From CAWBKV01 sp041946675 (GTDB lineage: Archaea; Halobacteriota; Methanosarcinia; Methanotrichales; Methanotrichaceae): a stretch of DNA of 64,000 nucleotides. Position numbers and translations under genes: made by a program. Under the pieces are notes generated by a model. It was not told the DNA's origin. It searched no databases and was given only the letters and a program-made list of their open reading frames with translations. Position 1 is the stretch's first letter; every line of letters starts with the position of its first letter. The stretch is from positions 1-64,000 of the forward strand of contig JBHGAU010000003.1 in NCBI GenBank assembly GCA_041946675.1, given 5' to 3'. Positions 53,847 through 63,023 of the stretch are shown one piece after another.

Positions 53847-55463
53847 ATGATATTTAAAAAACGAGCGCAAGAACATATGGCTGCGTCACTTTCAGCCTTT
53901 GTCCAGGTCTTATGCTTTGTCTTCCTGGTGGCAGCGCCTGCGATGAGCGCGGATTCATCAGGAAAGACCATAAACATAGCATTGGACAGCGAACCGGACA
54001 GCTTGAATCCCGTTGAAAATACCCATGAGGTAAGCGCCTATGATATCAATAAGATATTCAGCGGCCTTCTCAAGTCCGATGAGAATCTACAAATGGCGTC
54101 GGATTTGGCTGAGACATGGGATGTTTCTTCAGACGGCAAAGTCTACACCTTCCACATCAAAAAGGGAGTAAAATGGCAAGATGGAAAAGACCTGACCGCT
54201 GATGACATAAAATTCACCTATGATACTGTCAAGGACGATAAATGGATATCGGTCTTTCCGGCAGTCTCATCCGACTACAAGTTAATAGATCAGGTCACCG
54301 TTGTAGATCCGTACACTGTAAAGTTCACCGTCCAGAAGGCTATCGTTCCCTTTGTGGAGAACTTTGCACTCCCTATCCTTCCCAAGCACATCTTAGACGG
54401 TCAGGATCTATCAAAGACCGATTTCTGGCAGAAGCCAATAGGGACAGGACCCTTCAAGTTCGATAGCTGGACGCACGGGGAAGAGCTTGTTCTATCTGCC
54501 AACAAGGACTACTTTGGCGGTGCTCCAAAGTTTGAGACGCTGAGATATGTCTTTGTTCCGGATGTCAATGCAAGAATCAACCTCCTGAAGACTGGAGAGG
54601 TGGATGCCATTCAGATAGATCCTCAGAATATGAAGACTCTGGAGGGTGTCCATGGAATCAAAGTCTACTCAGTGCCTTCTGCCCAATGGTATGCCATGAA
54701 CATGAATAATTCGAAGTGGCCCTTCAGTATCAAGGAAATCAGACAAGCTATAGGCTACGCAATAGACAAACAGAAGATTGTGGATACAGTCTTTATGGGT
54801 CAGGGCGAGCCTGCATACGGGCCATACAGCAAGGCCAGCTGGGTGTATAATCCTGAAATAGAGCATCCCATGGATGTGGCAAAGGCCAAACAGCTCCTAA
54901 AAGAGGCAGGTTTCAGCGATACAAATGGAGATGGAATCCTGGAAAAGGACGGCACTGATCTGGAGTTCGATATACTTTACCGAACCAATGAGCTGATTCG
55001 GAGAGACATTGCCATCGCAGTACAAACAGATCTCAACAGCATAGGCATGAAAGTCAATCTGGTCGGAAAAAGCCCGGGCGAGATGACCAAAGTAATGATG
55101 CACGAGAACTTCCTGAGAGCCGGGGGCAACCCCATGGACCCGGACGATTACAACTACAACGAGTTCAACTCTGCATTCATAAATGTGGGAACCTCTAATC
55201 TGGCATCATATTCCAATCCTCAAGTGGATAAGCTTTTAGAGGAGGGAAGAACCACATTTGACAAGGAAAAGAGAAAGGAGATATACCAGCAATTGCAGAC
55301 CATCCTGGCTGAAGATCAGCCCACGGCCTTTATAGCATTCGGCAATACTCTCTATGCCGTCAGCGATAAGCTTACCGGCATCAAGCCAAGAAGCGCTCCG
55401 CATGAGCACGGCGGCATCACCGGTGAGCTATGGTGGAATGTAGAGCAATGGAACAAGCAGTAA
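53847..55463 (+). CDS. Family-5 extracellular solute-binding protein
   Basis: 538 residues; signal peptide, ALDSEPDSLNPVENTHEVS, DGKDLTADDIKFTYDTV, LPKHILDGQDLSKTDFWQKP, GGITGELWWNVEQWNKQ. Very close to the receptors at 50260 and 56611, indicating recent duplication. Followed by a terminator and a metal efflux gene. Confidence 0.9.
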   Translation: MIFKKRAQEHMAASLSAFVQVLCFVFLVAAPAMSADSSGKTINIALDSEPDSLNPVENTHEVSAYDINKIFSGLLKSDENLQMASDLAETWDVSSDGKVYTFHIKKGVKWQDGKDLTADDIKFTYDTVKDDKWISVFPAVSSDYKLIDQVTVVDPYTVKFTVQKAIVPFVENFALPILPKHILDGQDLSKTDFWQKPIGTGPFKFDSWTHGEELVLSANKDYFGGAPKFETLRYVFVPDVNARINLLKTGEVDAIQIDPQNMKTLEGVHGIKVYSVPSAQWYAMNMNNSKWPFSIKEIRQAIGYAIDKQKIVDTVFMGQGEPAYGPYSKASWVYNPEIEHPMDVAKAKQLLKEAGFSDTNGDGILEKDGTDLEFDILYRTNELIRRDIAIAVQTDLNSIGMKVNLVGKSPGEMTKVMMHENFLRAGGNPMDPDDYNYNEFNSAFINVGTSNLASYSNPQVDKLLEEGRTTFDKEKRKEIYQQLQTILAEDQPTAFIAFGNTLYAVSDKLTGIKPRSAPHEHGGITGELWWNVEQWNKQ

Positions 55464-55487
55464 GGCCTTGTCGAATAACAGATAACT

Positions 55488-55519
55488 ATGGGAGGATCTC
55501 GTAGATCTCTCCCATTTTA
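55488..55519 (+). terminator. Hairpin terminator after binding-protein gene 53847
   Basis: ATGGGAGGATCT pairs with AGATCTCTCCCAT (one bulge, 3-nt loop), followed by a TTTTA tract. Confidence 0.65.
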
Positions 55520-55536
55520 TTAGGGATATACATACC

Positions 55537-56463
55537 ATGATTTCACATCCGTCCAAATCCATTGAAAGGCGTCTCCAAATCTCTCTGGCACTGACAGCAT
55601 TCATATTGATTGCTGAAGTCGTTGGAGGATGGTGGACAGGAAGCCTTGCCCTTCTTTCAGATGCAGCACACGTATTTCTGGATATCTTTGCTCTGGGACT
55701 CAGCTATTCGGCTCTTCGCCTATCCTCCCTTCCCGCAGATGAACATTATACTTACGGCTTCCACCGTTTCGAGGTATTCGCATCTTTAATTAACGGCATC
55801 ACCCTCGTCCTGGTTTCAATCGGCATCTTCTGGGAGGCCTACCACCGCTTGCTGATGCCTGAGCCGGTCAAAGGTCCTGAGCTGCTTCTAATTGCCATTC
55901 TGGGACTGATAGTAAACCTCTTCGTGGCACTCGTTTTAGGAAGCCACCACCATGAAGAGCATGAGGATGCCAATGTCGAAAGCGCTCTGCTCCATGTTCT
56001 GGGCGATGCAGCATCTTCGGTGGGCGTTATTGCAGCCGCAATCATAATCTGGCGCACCGGATGGACGGTTGTCGATCCTCTGGTAAGCATCCTGATCGGC
56101 GTGATAATCCTCGCGGGCTCCTGGAGGGTCATAAGATCATCGGCGCATATTATGATGGAGGGAACGCCGGCATGCTTCGATCTTAAAGACGTAGAAGAGA
56201 TGATGAGACACTCTTCTGGGGTAACGGATGTGCATGATCTTCATGTATGGAACCTCTGCTCACATCATGCCATTCTCAGCGCCCATGTTGTGATAGCTGA
56301 GGATAGCGCTGCCCGAGCCCAGGAGGTGATGGACGAGCTGAGCCGCCATCTCATGGACGACTTCGGAATAGAGCATTCCACTTTGCAGATGGAGTTCAGA
56401 TGCTGCGGAAAAGAATCCGTATGCAGAACCAGCAGCTTGCACTCTAGCGACTTGATCAATTAA
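55537..56463 (+). CDS. Cation diffusion facilitator (CzcD-like) metal efflux protein
   Basis: 308 residues: six membrane helices, metal-site HxxxD in SDAAHVFLD (helix 2) and HVLGDAASS (helix 5), a His-rich loop GSHHHEEHED, and the cytoplasmic domain with VHDLHVWNL. CDF proteins export Zn, Co, Ni or Cd in exchange for protons. Its place between two importer receptors suggests balancing of metal excess; the metal is unknown. Confidence 0.9.
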   Translation: MISHPSKSIERRLQISLALTAFILIAEVVGGWWTGSLALLSDAAHVFLDIFALGLSYSALRLSSLPADEHYTYGFHRFEVFASLINGITLVLVSIGIFWEAYHRLLMPEPVKGPELLLIAILGLIVNLFVALVLGSHHHEEHEDANVESALLHVLGDAASSVGVIAAAIIIWRTGWTVVDPLVSILIGVIILAGSWRVIRSSAHIMMEGTPACFDLKDVEEMMRHSSGVTDVHDLHVWNLCSHHAILSAHVVIAEDSAARAQEVMDELSRHLMDDFGIEHSTLQMEFRCCGKESVCRTSSLHSSDLIN

Positions 56464-56531
56464 ATTAATCTCTTAACTTCTTTTGAACGAGGCCATATTG
56501 CGTGATTGATCTACATCTAAATTAGCAGTTA

Positions 56532-56559
56532 ATGCTACGATAATAGAAAGATTTATTAC
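56532..56559 (+). promoter_or_regulatory. NikR-like operator/promoter of binding-protein gene 56611
   Basis: Half-sites ATGCTA (followed by CGATAAT) and TATTAC, spacing 16, with TATA-like ATTTATTACTAAAG. 51 nt before the start codon. Confidence 0.55.
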
Positions 56560-56610
56560 TAAAGTCGCGTCCTTCGCAGTATAGTATTAAGGCCGAAGGA
56601 GGGTCCGCAA

Positions 56611-58212
56611 TTGAAATGCAAAGACAATAAATCAAAAAAACGGAAAGCGACTTTGGCTGTTCTCGCATTGCTTTTCGGCACTATTATCTTCTCAGTAATG
56701 CCTATTGGAAATGCCCAGACTGCAAAGACGCTGAACATAGCGCTGGCACAGGAGCCCGATAATCTCAATCCCGTATCAGATGCCAACGCTTACGACATTA
56801 TGAAGATCTATAGCGGCCTGATCAAATCCGATGAGAACCTGTTGATGGTTCCTGATCTTGCCGCATCCTGGGAGATTTCAGCGGACGGAAAGATCTACAC
56901 ATTCCATCTGAAGAAAGGGGTGAAATGGCAGGATGGAAAGGATTTCACGGCTGATGATGTCAAGTTCACTTATGACTCTGTCCGCAACGATAAATGGGTA
57001 TCCGTCTTTCCTGTCACCTCTGAGTACCAAAATATAGAGGATGTCTCTATCATTGACCCGAGCACTGTGAAGTTCACCCTCAAGGAAGAAGTTGTGCCCT
57101 ATCTGGAGCGCTTTGCTCTGCCTATCTTGCCGAAGCATATCTTAGACGGCCAGGATCTGAGCAAAACCGATTATTGGCAAAAACCGATCGGCACAGGTCC
57201 CTTCAAGTTCGATTCCTGGAAGCATGCCGAGGAGCTTGTTCTGACAGCCAATCCCAACTATTTCGGAGAGGCCCCTAAGGTCAGCACTCTGAGGTACATC
57301 ATCGTGCCGGAGGCAAACGCTCGTGTCAATTTGCTTAAAACCGGCGAGGTCGATGCCATAGAGGTCGACCCTCAGACCATGAAGACTCTGGAGAATGAAA
57401 AAGGAGTTAAGATCTATTCGGTCCCATCTGCCCAGTGGTACAGCATGAACATGCCGAACCAAGAGTGGCCTTTCAACATCAAAGAGGTGCGCCAAGCTAT
57501 TGGCTATGCAATAAACAAGCAGCAGATAGTGGATACTATCTTCAAGGGCCAGGGAGTTCCGGCATATGGCCCAATAAATCCAAAGAGCTGGGCATATAAT
57601 CCAGATATCGCCTTTTCCTATAACACTGAGAAGGCCAGGCAGATCTTGGCTCAGGCAGGATTCCAGAAAGGAAGCGACGGCATATTGCAGAAGGACAGCA
57701 AGAAGCTGGAGTTTGACATTCTTTACCTGAGCAACGATCCAGTAAGAAAAGACATCGCCATTGCTGCAGCATCAGATCTTCAGGCACTCGGAATCAAAGC
57801 CAGCCCGGCTGGGAGGAGTTCAGACGAAATGAAGGTCGAAGATTGGCACAAGGTGATCATCCGGGCAGGCGGCAACCCGATGGACCCCGATGACTACAAC
57901 TACAAGGAGTTCAACTCCAAGTTCATAGGTCAGGGAACATGGAACCTGGCGTCCTATTCCAATCCTGAGGTCGATAGCCTCTTAGAGAAGGGAAGGACAA
58001 CCTTCGATCAAGATCAGCGTAAGAAGATTTACGAAGATCTGCAGAAGATACTGGTCGAGGATCAACCTACAGCATTTGTAGCCTTTGGAAACACCATTTA
58101 TGCCGTCAGCTCAAAGATAACCGGAGTCAAACCGCGTCCTGCTCCCCATGAACACGGCGGACTAACCGGTGAGCTGTGGTGGAATGTAGAACAATGGGAT
58201 ATCACAAAGTAA
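56611..58212 (+). CDS. Family-5 extracellular solute-binding protein
   Basis: 533 residues, intact; signal peptide (TLAVLALLFGTIIFSVMPIG), ALAQEPDNLNPVSDANAYD, DGKDFTADDVKFTYDSV, LPKHILDGQDLSKTDYWQKP. Start TTG behind GGAGG. A hairpin terminator separates it from the ATPase genes. Confidence 0.9.
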   Translation: MKCKDNKSKKRKATLAVLALLFGTIIFSVMPIGNAQTAKTLNIALAQEPDNLNPVSDANAYDIMKIYSGLIKSDENLLMVPDLAASWEISADGKIYTFHLKKGVKWQDGKDFTADDVKFTYDSVRNDKWVSVFPVTSEYQNIEDVSIIDPSTVKFTLKEEVVPYLERFALPILPKHILDGQDLSKTDYWQKPIGTGPFKFDSWKHAEELVLTANPNYFGEAPKVSTLRYIIVPEANARVNLLKTGEVDAIEVDPQTMKTLENEKGVKIYSVPSAQWYSMNMPNQEWPFNIKEVRQAIGYAINKQQIVDTIFKGQGVPAYGPINPKSWAYNPDIAFSYNTEKARQILAQAGFQKGSDGILQKDSKKLEFDILYLSNDPVRKDIAIAAASDLQALGIKASPAGRSSDEMKVEDWHKVIIRAGGNPMDPDDYNYKEFNSKFIGQGTWNLASYSNPEVDSLLEKGRTTFDQDQRKKIYEDLQKILVEDQPTAFVAFGNTIYAVSSKITGVKPRPAPHEHGGLTGELWWNVEQWDITK

Positions 58213-58240
58213 GAGGATTCGACCTCTTCTCCTCTTTTTT
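58211..58240 (+). terminator. Hairpin terminator after binding-protein gene 56611
   Basis: AAGAGG pairs with CCTCTT (6-nt loop), then CTCC and a TTTTTT run. Confidence 0.5.
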
Positions 58241-58298
58241 ATGAATAATTTCAAAACAGTAGCAACCTTTAATACGAAGTATAGAATATGTAAGCGAA

Positions 58299-59234
58299 AT
58301 GACCTTGCTCGATATAATAAACCTGAAAGCTCATTTTCCAACTTCTGACGGCATGGTAAAGGCAGTGGATTGCGTCGATCTTTCACTAGGGGAGAGAGAA
58401 CGGTTGGGGCTAATCGGCGAGACTGGGTGCGGAAAGACCGTCCTTGGCATGTCCATAATCCGCCTGCTTCAGCCAACTACAAGGATCGATGGGCAGATCC
58501 TCTTCAGAGGAAAAGATCTGCTGAAGCTGTCTGAAGAGGAGATGAGACGAAATAGGGGAAAAGAGATTGCCATGATACTCCAGAACCCGACCACATCCCT
58601 CAACCCTGTTTTAAAGATCGGAGACCAGATCGCCGAAGCCATACGGCTGCACCAGGGGCTTAATAAAAAGGAGGCGAGACAAAAAGCTGTGGAAGTGCTG
58701 GAATCGGTCAGAATCCCTGAAGCATCAAAGAGGGCTAACCAGTACCCTCATGAGCTTTCTGGAGGTATGAAAGAGCGGGCTATGATCGCTATGGGTCTGG
58801 CCTGTGATCCTTCTCTGATCATCGCAGATGAACCGACCAAGGGCCTCGATATGGATACGAAAGCCCAGATCGTTGATCTCTTGAAGAAAGTGACTGCGCG
58901 AAAGTCCATGCTTATAATAACCCACGATCTGGGCGTTGCCGGTCAGATTTGCGATAGGATAGCCGTCATGTATGCAGGAGAACTGCTGGAGGAGGCTGGC
59001 TCTAAGGCCATTTTGAACCATCCTGTCCATCCCTACACTCAGGGGTTTATCAACTCCCTTCCAAGCAGGGGTCTTTTGCCCATTCGGGGCTCCAGCCCAT
59101 CGCTGATCGATCCTCCTCATGGATGCCGGTTCCATCCTCGCTGCGATAGGGCATTGGATATCTGCAGGAATAAGCATCCTGAGATGATCCGGCTTGAAAA
59201 CGATCACTTGGTGAGGTGCCACTTATGCCATTGA
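58299..59234 (+). CDS. Nickel/peptide ABC importer ATPase, NikD/DppD type
   Basis: 311 residues: Walker A GETGCGKTV, signature LSGGMKERA (first half altered as common in this clade), Walker B LIIADEPTKGLD, C-terminal oligo_HPY domain with CRFHPRCDRALDIC. Overlaps the next ATPase gene by 19 nt. Upstream gene is a receptor rather than a permease, so this pair may serve several channels. Confidence 0.88.
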   Translation: MTLLDIINLKAHFPTSDGMVKAVDCVDLSLGERERLGLIGETGCGKTVLGMSIIRLLQPTTRIDGQILFRGKDLLKLSEEEMRRNRGKEIAMILQNPTTSLNPVLKIGDQIAEAIRLHQGLNKKEARQKAVEVLESVRIPEASKRANQYPHELSGGMKERAMIAMGLACDPSLIIADEPTKGLDMDTKAQIVDLLKKVTARKSMLIITHDLGVAGQICDRIAVMYAGELLEEAGSKAILNHPVHPYTQGFINSLPSRGLLPIRGSSPSLIDPPHGCRFHPRCDRALDICRNKHPEMIRLENDHLVRCHLCH

Positions 59235-59938
59235 TCCGGGTCGATGATTTAAAGAAGGATTTCTCCTCCGGGCTGCTGAACAAGCAGCACACGACTGCGG
59301 TAGACGGCATCTCCTTCTCAATTGAGAAAGGCGAAACCTTGGGCCTGATAGGACTCAGCGGATGTGGAAAGACGACCGTAGGCCGCCTGGTGCTCAGGCT
59401 GATCGAGCCCACTTCAGGGCGGATAATATTCGATGGGACCGATATAACTAGGCTTAACAGAAGAGAGATGAGACCACTTAGGCCGAGGATGCAGATGATC
59501 TTCCAGGACCCTGAGTCGTCCCTGAATCCCAGGATGAAAATAGGTGAGAGCATAGCTGAGCCATTCAGGCTGGGGCTTCGAGGAAAGATGAACAAGGGCG
59601 AGATCAAAGATCGTGTTTTGGATCTGGTGGATACCGTTGGCCTGAACCCAGAACATGTCAACCGCTTTCCATATCAGCTCAGCGGCGGTCAGAACCAGAG
59701 GGTTGTTCTGGCCAGAATACTGGCCATAAATCCTGAGTTTATAGTAGCAGATGAGCCTACTGCCTCTCTCGACGTCTCAGTCCAGGCCCAGATACTGCGT
59801 TTGATAATGGATCTGAAGTATGAGTATAATCTGACGATGTTGTTCATCTCTCATGATCTGGAGGTTGTTCAGCATCTGAGCGATAGGATAGCGGTGATGG
59901 AGAAAGGGCAGATCATCGATATCAGGGATATCGGCTGA
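59216..59938 (+). CDS. Nickel/peptide ABC importer ATPase, NikE/DppF type
   Basis: 240 residues (first in-frame ATG at 59216; ATG 59225 is equally good). Walker A GLSGCGKTT, signature LSGGQNQRV, Walker B FIVADEPTASLD. No oligo_HPY domain. Its end overlaps the convergent surface-protein gene by 17 nt. Confidence 0.87.
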   Translation: MPLMPLIRVDDLKKDFSSGLLNKQHTTAVDGISFSIEKGETLGLIGLSGCGKTTVGRLVLRLIEPTSGRIIFDGTDITRLNRREMRPLRPRMQMIFQDPESSLNPRMKIGESIAEPFRLGLRGKMNKGEIKDRVLDLVDTVGLNPEHVNRFPYQLSGGQNQRVVLARILAINPEFIVADEPTASLDVSVQAQILRLIMDLKYEYNLTMLFISHDLEVVQHLSDRIAVMEKGQIIDIRDIG

Positions 59939-61424
59939 TTATCGCCGACAAGATCAGTACAGCTATGAATAGAAGGCAGGCCTGATATATATTACCAGAT
60001 TTATTGCTTGCTCTTTCTTCAGGCTTTCCATCGGGCCTGCTGAAGTATACCGTTTGATTCGATATGTTCACTGACGCATGTACAATCTTTTTCTCTTCTT
60101 TCACATTTATTTCCAGCTCTGGCACAGATGTTTCAAACTTGTTTCCACGAACGTCCCGATAGGCGATAGTTGCAGGTATGATGAACTCGCCAGCATTAAG
60201 ACTACGCACGCAGTATTCCAGAATTTGTTTCTCACCCGGAGGCAGGATAAAAGATCCGCTGGTCTTTCCCCACACGGGCGATAGATCACCGGGAACGTCC
60301 TCCCGGAAAGATACCTCCGCCTTTCTGTTCCCTGTATTGTTGAACTCTGTTGAGACCACGATCTCTTTTCCCACGTCGGCAGTTGAGGGATAGGCCACCT
60401 TCTTGACCTCGACGAACGGCCCCATCACATCAACAACAGGTCTCTCAGACCGGATGGTGTGAGTTTCGTTTCCGAAGTTATACTCAGCCTGTGCTCCAGG
60501 CAAGATCAGCCCCATCCCGGGCTTTACGGCTATGAGGTCATAGTTGAAGATCTTTGTTTCTCCGCCGGGCAATTTGAACTCCCATTTCAAAGGGGAGTTG
60601 GTGCTGAAATCAGGTCCGGTCGAGTCCGACAGCTTGATATTCAGGGTTCTCTCTCCCATATTGCTGATCGAGTCTGTGGCGTAATATGTTCTCCCAAATT
60701 CCTGGTCATCCTCAACAGTTTTGTGGAGCTGGACGGACCCGGATATTAAAAACGTTGTTCCGCCAAATGATAGGCCCGCATTTCCATCCATATCGGTGTA
60801 TCGGGCGCGAACCCTGACAAGGACCTCTGCAGGCTCGGCAAGATAGGGTGCCCTGAGTGCGATCCTGATCGGATCGACCTTCTGGGTATGTACATCATCA
60901 TCCCATGATGTTCCTGCTTTCAGTGTCGATCTATTGTAGTCGGCAGTCGCTATAGAAGGATTTGAATCCAGGATTATTCTCAGTCCTTCCACATCGATCA
61001 CGCCAGTATTCTCGATATTAAGATCCAAATTGATAAAGTCGCCTCCATTGTAGACATCCTTGTCAGAGACGAGGAGGAGAGATACATCGGGCTTGGCTGC
61101 AAGCTGCATCCTTACAACTGCATATGGCTCTTCTCTGAGACCTCCCATGACTATCTTATCTGCTGAGACCTTAATCGAGTCGTTCAGCGAGAATGACTCG
61201 CCGGCATATAAAGGCCAAGTGGTCAGAGAGATATTATCCCTCTGGAGATCCACAAGGATCTTTGGAGAACCGGATTCCTCAGTTGAAAAATCATCCAGAT
61301 TCAAACTGTAGTTTCCCATTATCAGCCTCTCCCCCCAATGAAGTTCCCCCTCGACCCCTTCGTTCCAGATCACTGCGTTGACAGCGACAGTCAAAACCAA
61401 CAGGCTCAATAAAACCTTAAGCAT
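59922..61424 (-). CDS. Cell-surface protein with repeated beta-sandwich domains and C-terminal membrane anchor
   Basis: 500 residues: signal peptide (1-17), several immunoglobulin-like/CARDB-type beta domains (LDLNIENTGVIDVEGLRI, STEFNNTGNRKAEVSF), many N-glycosylation sequons and a final helix (ACLLFIAVLILSAII). Typical of archaeal S-layer-associated proteins. It overlaps the next minus-strand gene upstream by 8 nt and likely forms an operon with it. No link to metal uptake is evident. Confidence 0.7.
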   Translation of the reverse strand: MLKVLLSLLVLTVAVNAVIWNEGVEGELHWGERLIMGNYSLNLDDFSTEESGSPKILVDLQRDNISLTTWPLYAGESFSLNDSIKVSADKIVMGGLREEPYAVVRMQLAAKPDVSLLLVSDKDVYNGGDFINLDLNIENTGVIDVEGLRIILDSNPSIATADYNRSTLKAGTSWDDDVHTQKVDPIRIALRAPYLAEPAEVLVRVRARYTDMDGNAGLSFGGTTFLISGSVQLHKTVEDDQEFGRTYYATDSISNMGERTLNIKLSDSTGPDFSTNSPLKWEFKLPGGETKIFNYDLIAVKPGMGLILPGAQAEYNFGNETHTIRSERPVVDVMGPFVEVKKVAYPSTADVGKEIVVSTEFNNTGNRKAEVSFREDVPGDLSPVWGKTSGSFILPPGEKQILEYCVRSLNAGEFIIPATIAYRDVRGNKFETSVPELEINVKEEKKIVHASVNISNQTVYFSRPDGKPEERASNKSGNIYQACLLFIAVLILSAIISRYP

Positions 61425-62496
61425 GTGAACGTCCGAAGATCAGGTAAACGGCCAATCCGACTAGAGCCAGATAGACATACAGTCCATATCCATCGTCAAT
61501 GGCTTTTGCAGTTTTGATCTCTTTTCCTATCGTATAAGTGCTGCTTTCAGCAGAACTATCGCTGTATGCTTGGGGCGTTCCAGAATTCTCTGAGGAGACG
61601 GCTGAGATACCTGATGAAAAGCTGTTTGAAGTATTGCCTATCGTATTTGTGGATGGATCGCTTTGATTATAGGCTGATGTAACATCTTCGTTACTGGAAC
61701 TTGCACTCATTTCATCTACAGAATATGCCCGCGGCACTTCAGGCTCGGGAACGGATTTTTTCGCTTCAAATGAAACGCCCTCCGGTGCATAAAAGGTGAC
61801 AGTATCGTCCTTATATACAGTTATCTGTTTCCTCTTTTCATATTGAATTTTGGTATCTTTATCCTGCCATCTCACTGACAGATTGTGACTCCCTTCCTCA
61901 AGATCCTGGGTTCCAAAATCGGATGTGCTGTCTTTATCGATGTCTATGCTTTTCTCCAAATTATCGTCCACATAGAGGTCGGCCGTAAGGTCCTTCTGGT
62001 TCTCGTTTACCAGCTTCACTTTGATATCGTACTTTTCCGGTTCCTCATGTTTTGATGTATATAGATTGATGGGGGTCTCCCCTTGAATCTCTTTGATCTC
62101 CTCGGCCTCATAGGAGCTCTTGGTATCCTCGTCCCACCAGGTTATCTTGAAGTCGTGAGATCCTGCAGGAAGAGGGTAAATGTTAAACATCTTTTCCGAA
62201 TCGGAGGAGACATCATTGGCGTCCTTCAGGATTGAATCTATGAACAGAGAGACCTTCAAGTAGTCGTCATCCCTGTTAAAAACATAGACATGAACATCAC
62301 ATGGCCCATTGAATTTTTGATCAGTGGAATTATTAAACTCATTATTGGAGATGTTTATGTCGGCGGCTTGGATTATATCTGATGTATTTTCCAGAGCATT
62401 GGATACATCGAAAAGAATAACCACTATCAATAACGACATTGTTATCAATGCCGCCATTTTATCAGCTTTCTGGAGAAGCGATACGCTCATGTGCAT
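61417..62496 (-). CDS. Membrane-anchored surface protein with PEGA-like repeats
   Basis: 359 residues: N-terminal hydrophobic signal/anchor, two repeats of about 90 residues ending in the pattern LPAGSHDFKITWWDEDTKS and LEEGSHNLSVRWQDKDTKI, a Ser/Thr/Asn-rich stalk (residues 250-325) and a C-terminal helix (LYVYLALVGLAVYLIF). The repeats resemble PEGA-type beta domains. Function unknown. Confidence 0.7.
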   Translation of the reverse strand: MHMSVSLLQKADKMAALITMSLLIVVILFDVSNALENTSDIIQAADINISNNEFNNSTDQKFNGPCDVHVYVFNRDDDYLKVSLFIDSILKDANDVSSDSEKMFNIYPLPAGSHDFKITWWDEDTKSSYEAEEIKEIQGETPINLYTSKHEEPEKYDIKVKLVNENQKDLTADLYVDDNLEKSIDIDKDSTSDFGTQDLEEGSHNLSVRWQDKDTKIQYEKRKQITVYKDDTVTFYAPEGVSFEAKKSVPEPEVPRAYSVDEMSASSSNEDVTSAYNQSDPSTNTIGNTSNSFSSGISAVSSENSGTPQAYSDSSAESSTYTIGKEIKTAKAIDDGYGLYVYLALVGLAVYLIFGRSHA

Positions 62497-62656
62497 ATGA
62501 TATTAAGGGATATAACATAAATAACATATGGTTATGAATTGATAACACGATATGCTATTAATTTTCTAAATCATACATTTAAATTCCTTTATTTTAATTC
62601 GATAAGCGAAAAGATTATCTAAGTGATGTGGATTAGTTCAATTAGAGGATGATATC

Positions 62657-63016
62657 TTGACCGATCTGGCGGTCCAGCTTCTCATAATAGAAGGAATTCC
62701 CTCCTTAGTGCTGGTGTACTATCTATATCATAAAAAGCGCATGTACATGCTGGAAAAGGGCATATTGGAAAAAAACGACCCGAAGGTGAGATCTGAGCGC
62801 AGGATCATCAACGGCCTTTTCTTAACTCTGGCTGGAGTATTCATGATAGTTGCTCCTAACATCGCCGCTGTTATGGGAATCGAGGCAGAGCTTAATTTCG
62901 AGCTTCTCCTGGCAAGCTTGATCGTTCTGTGTGCTGGTCTGTCCATGTTGATAGCTGGAGAGGTTCTGAAACTCAAATCCCGCCGTCAGTACGAGCCTGA
63001 TGATCTGGCGAAATGA
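62657..63016 (+). CDS. Small membrane protein of unknown function
   Basis: 119 residues with three predicted helices (VQLLIIEGIPSLVLVYYLY, GLFLTLAGVFMIVAPNIA, LLASLIVLCAGLSMLIA) and a basic cytoplasmic loop. TTG start behind GAGGATG. Similar in outline to DUF6249-type proteins; no function proposed. Confidence 0.6.
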   Translation: MTDLAVQLLIIEGIPSLVLVYYLYHKKRMYMLEKGILEKNDPKVRSERRIINGLFLTLAGVFMIVAPNIAAVMGIEAELNFELLLASLIVLCAGLSMLIAGEVLKLKSRRQYEPDDLAK

Positions 63017-63023
63017 AGCCAGC

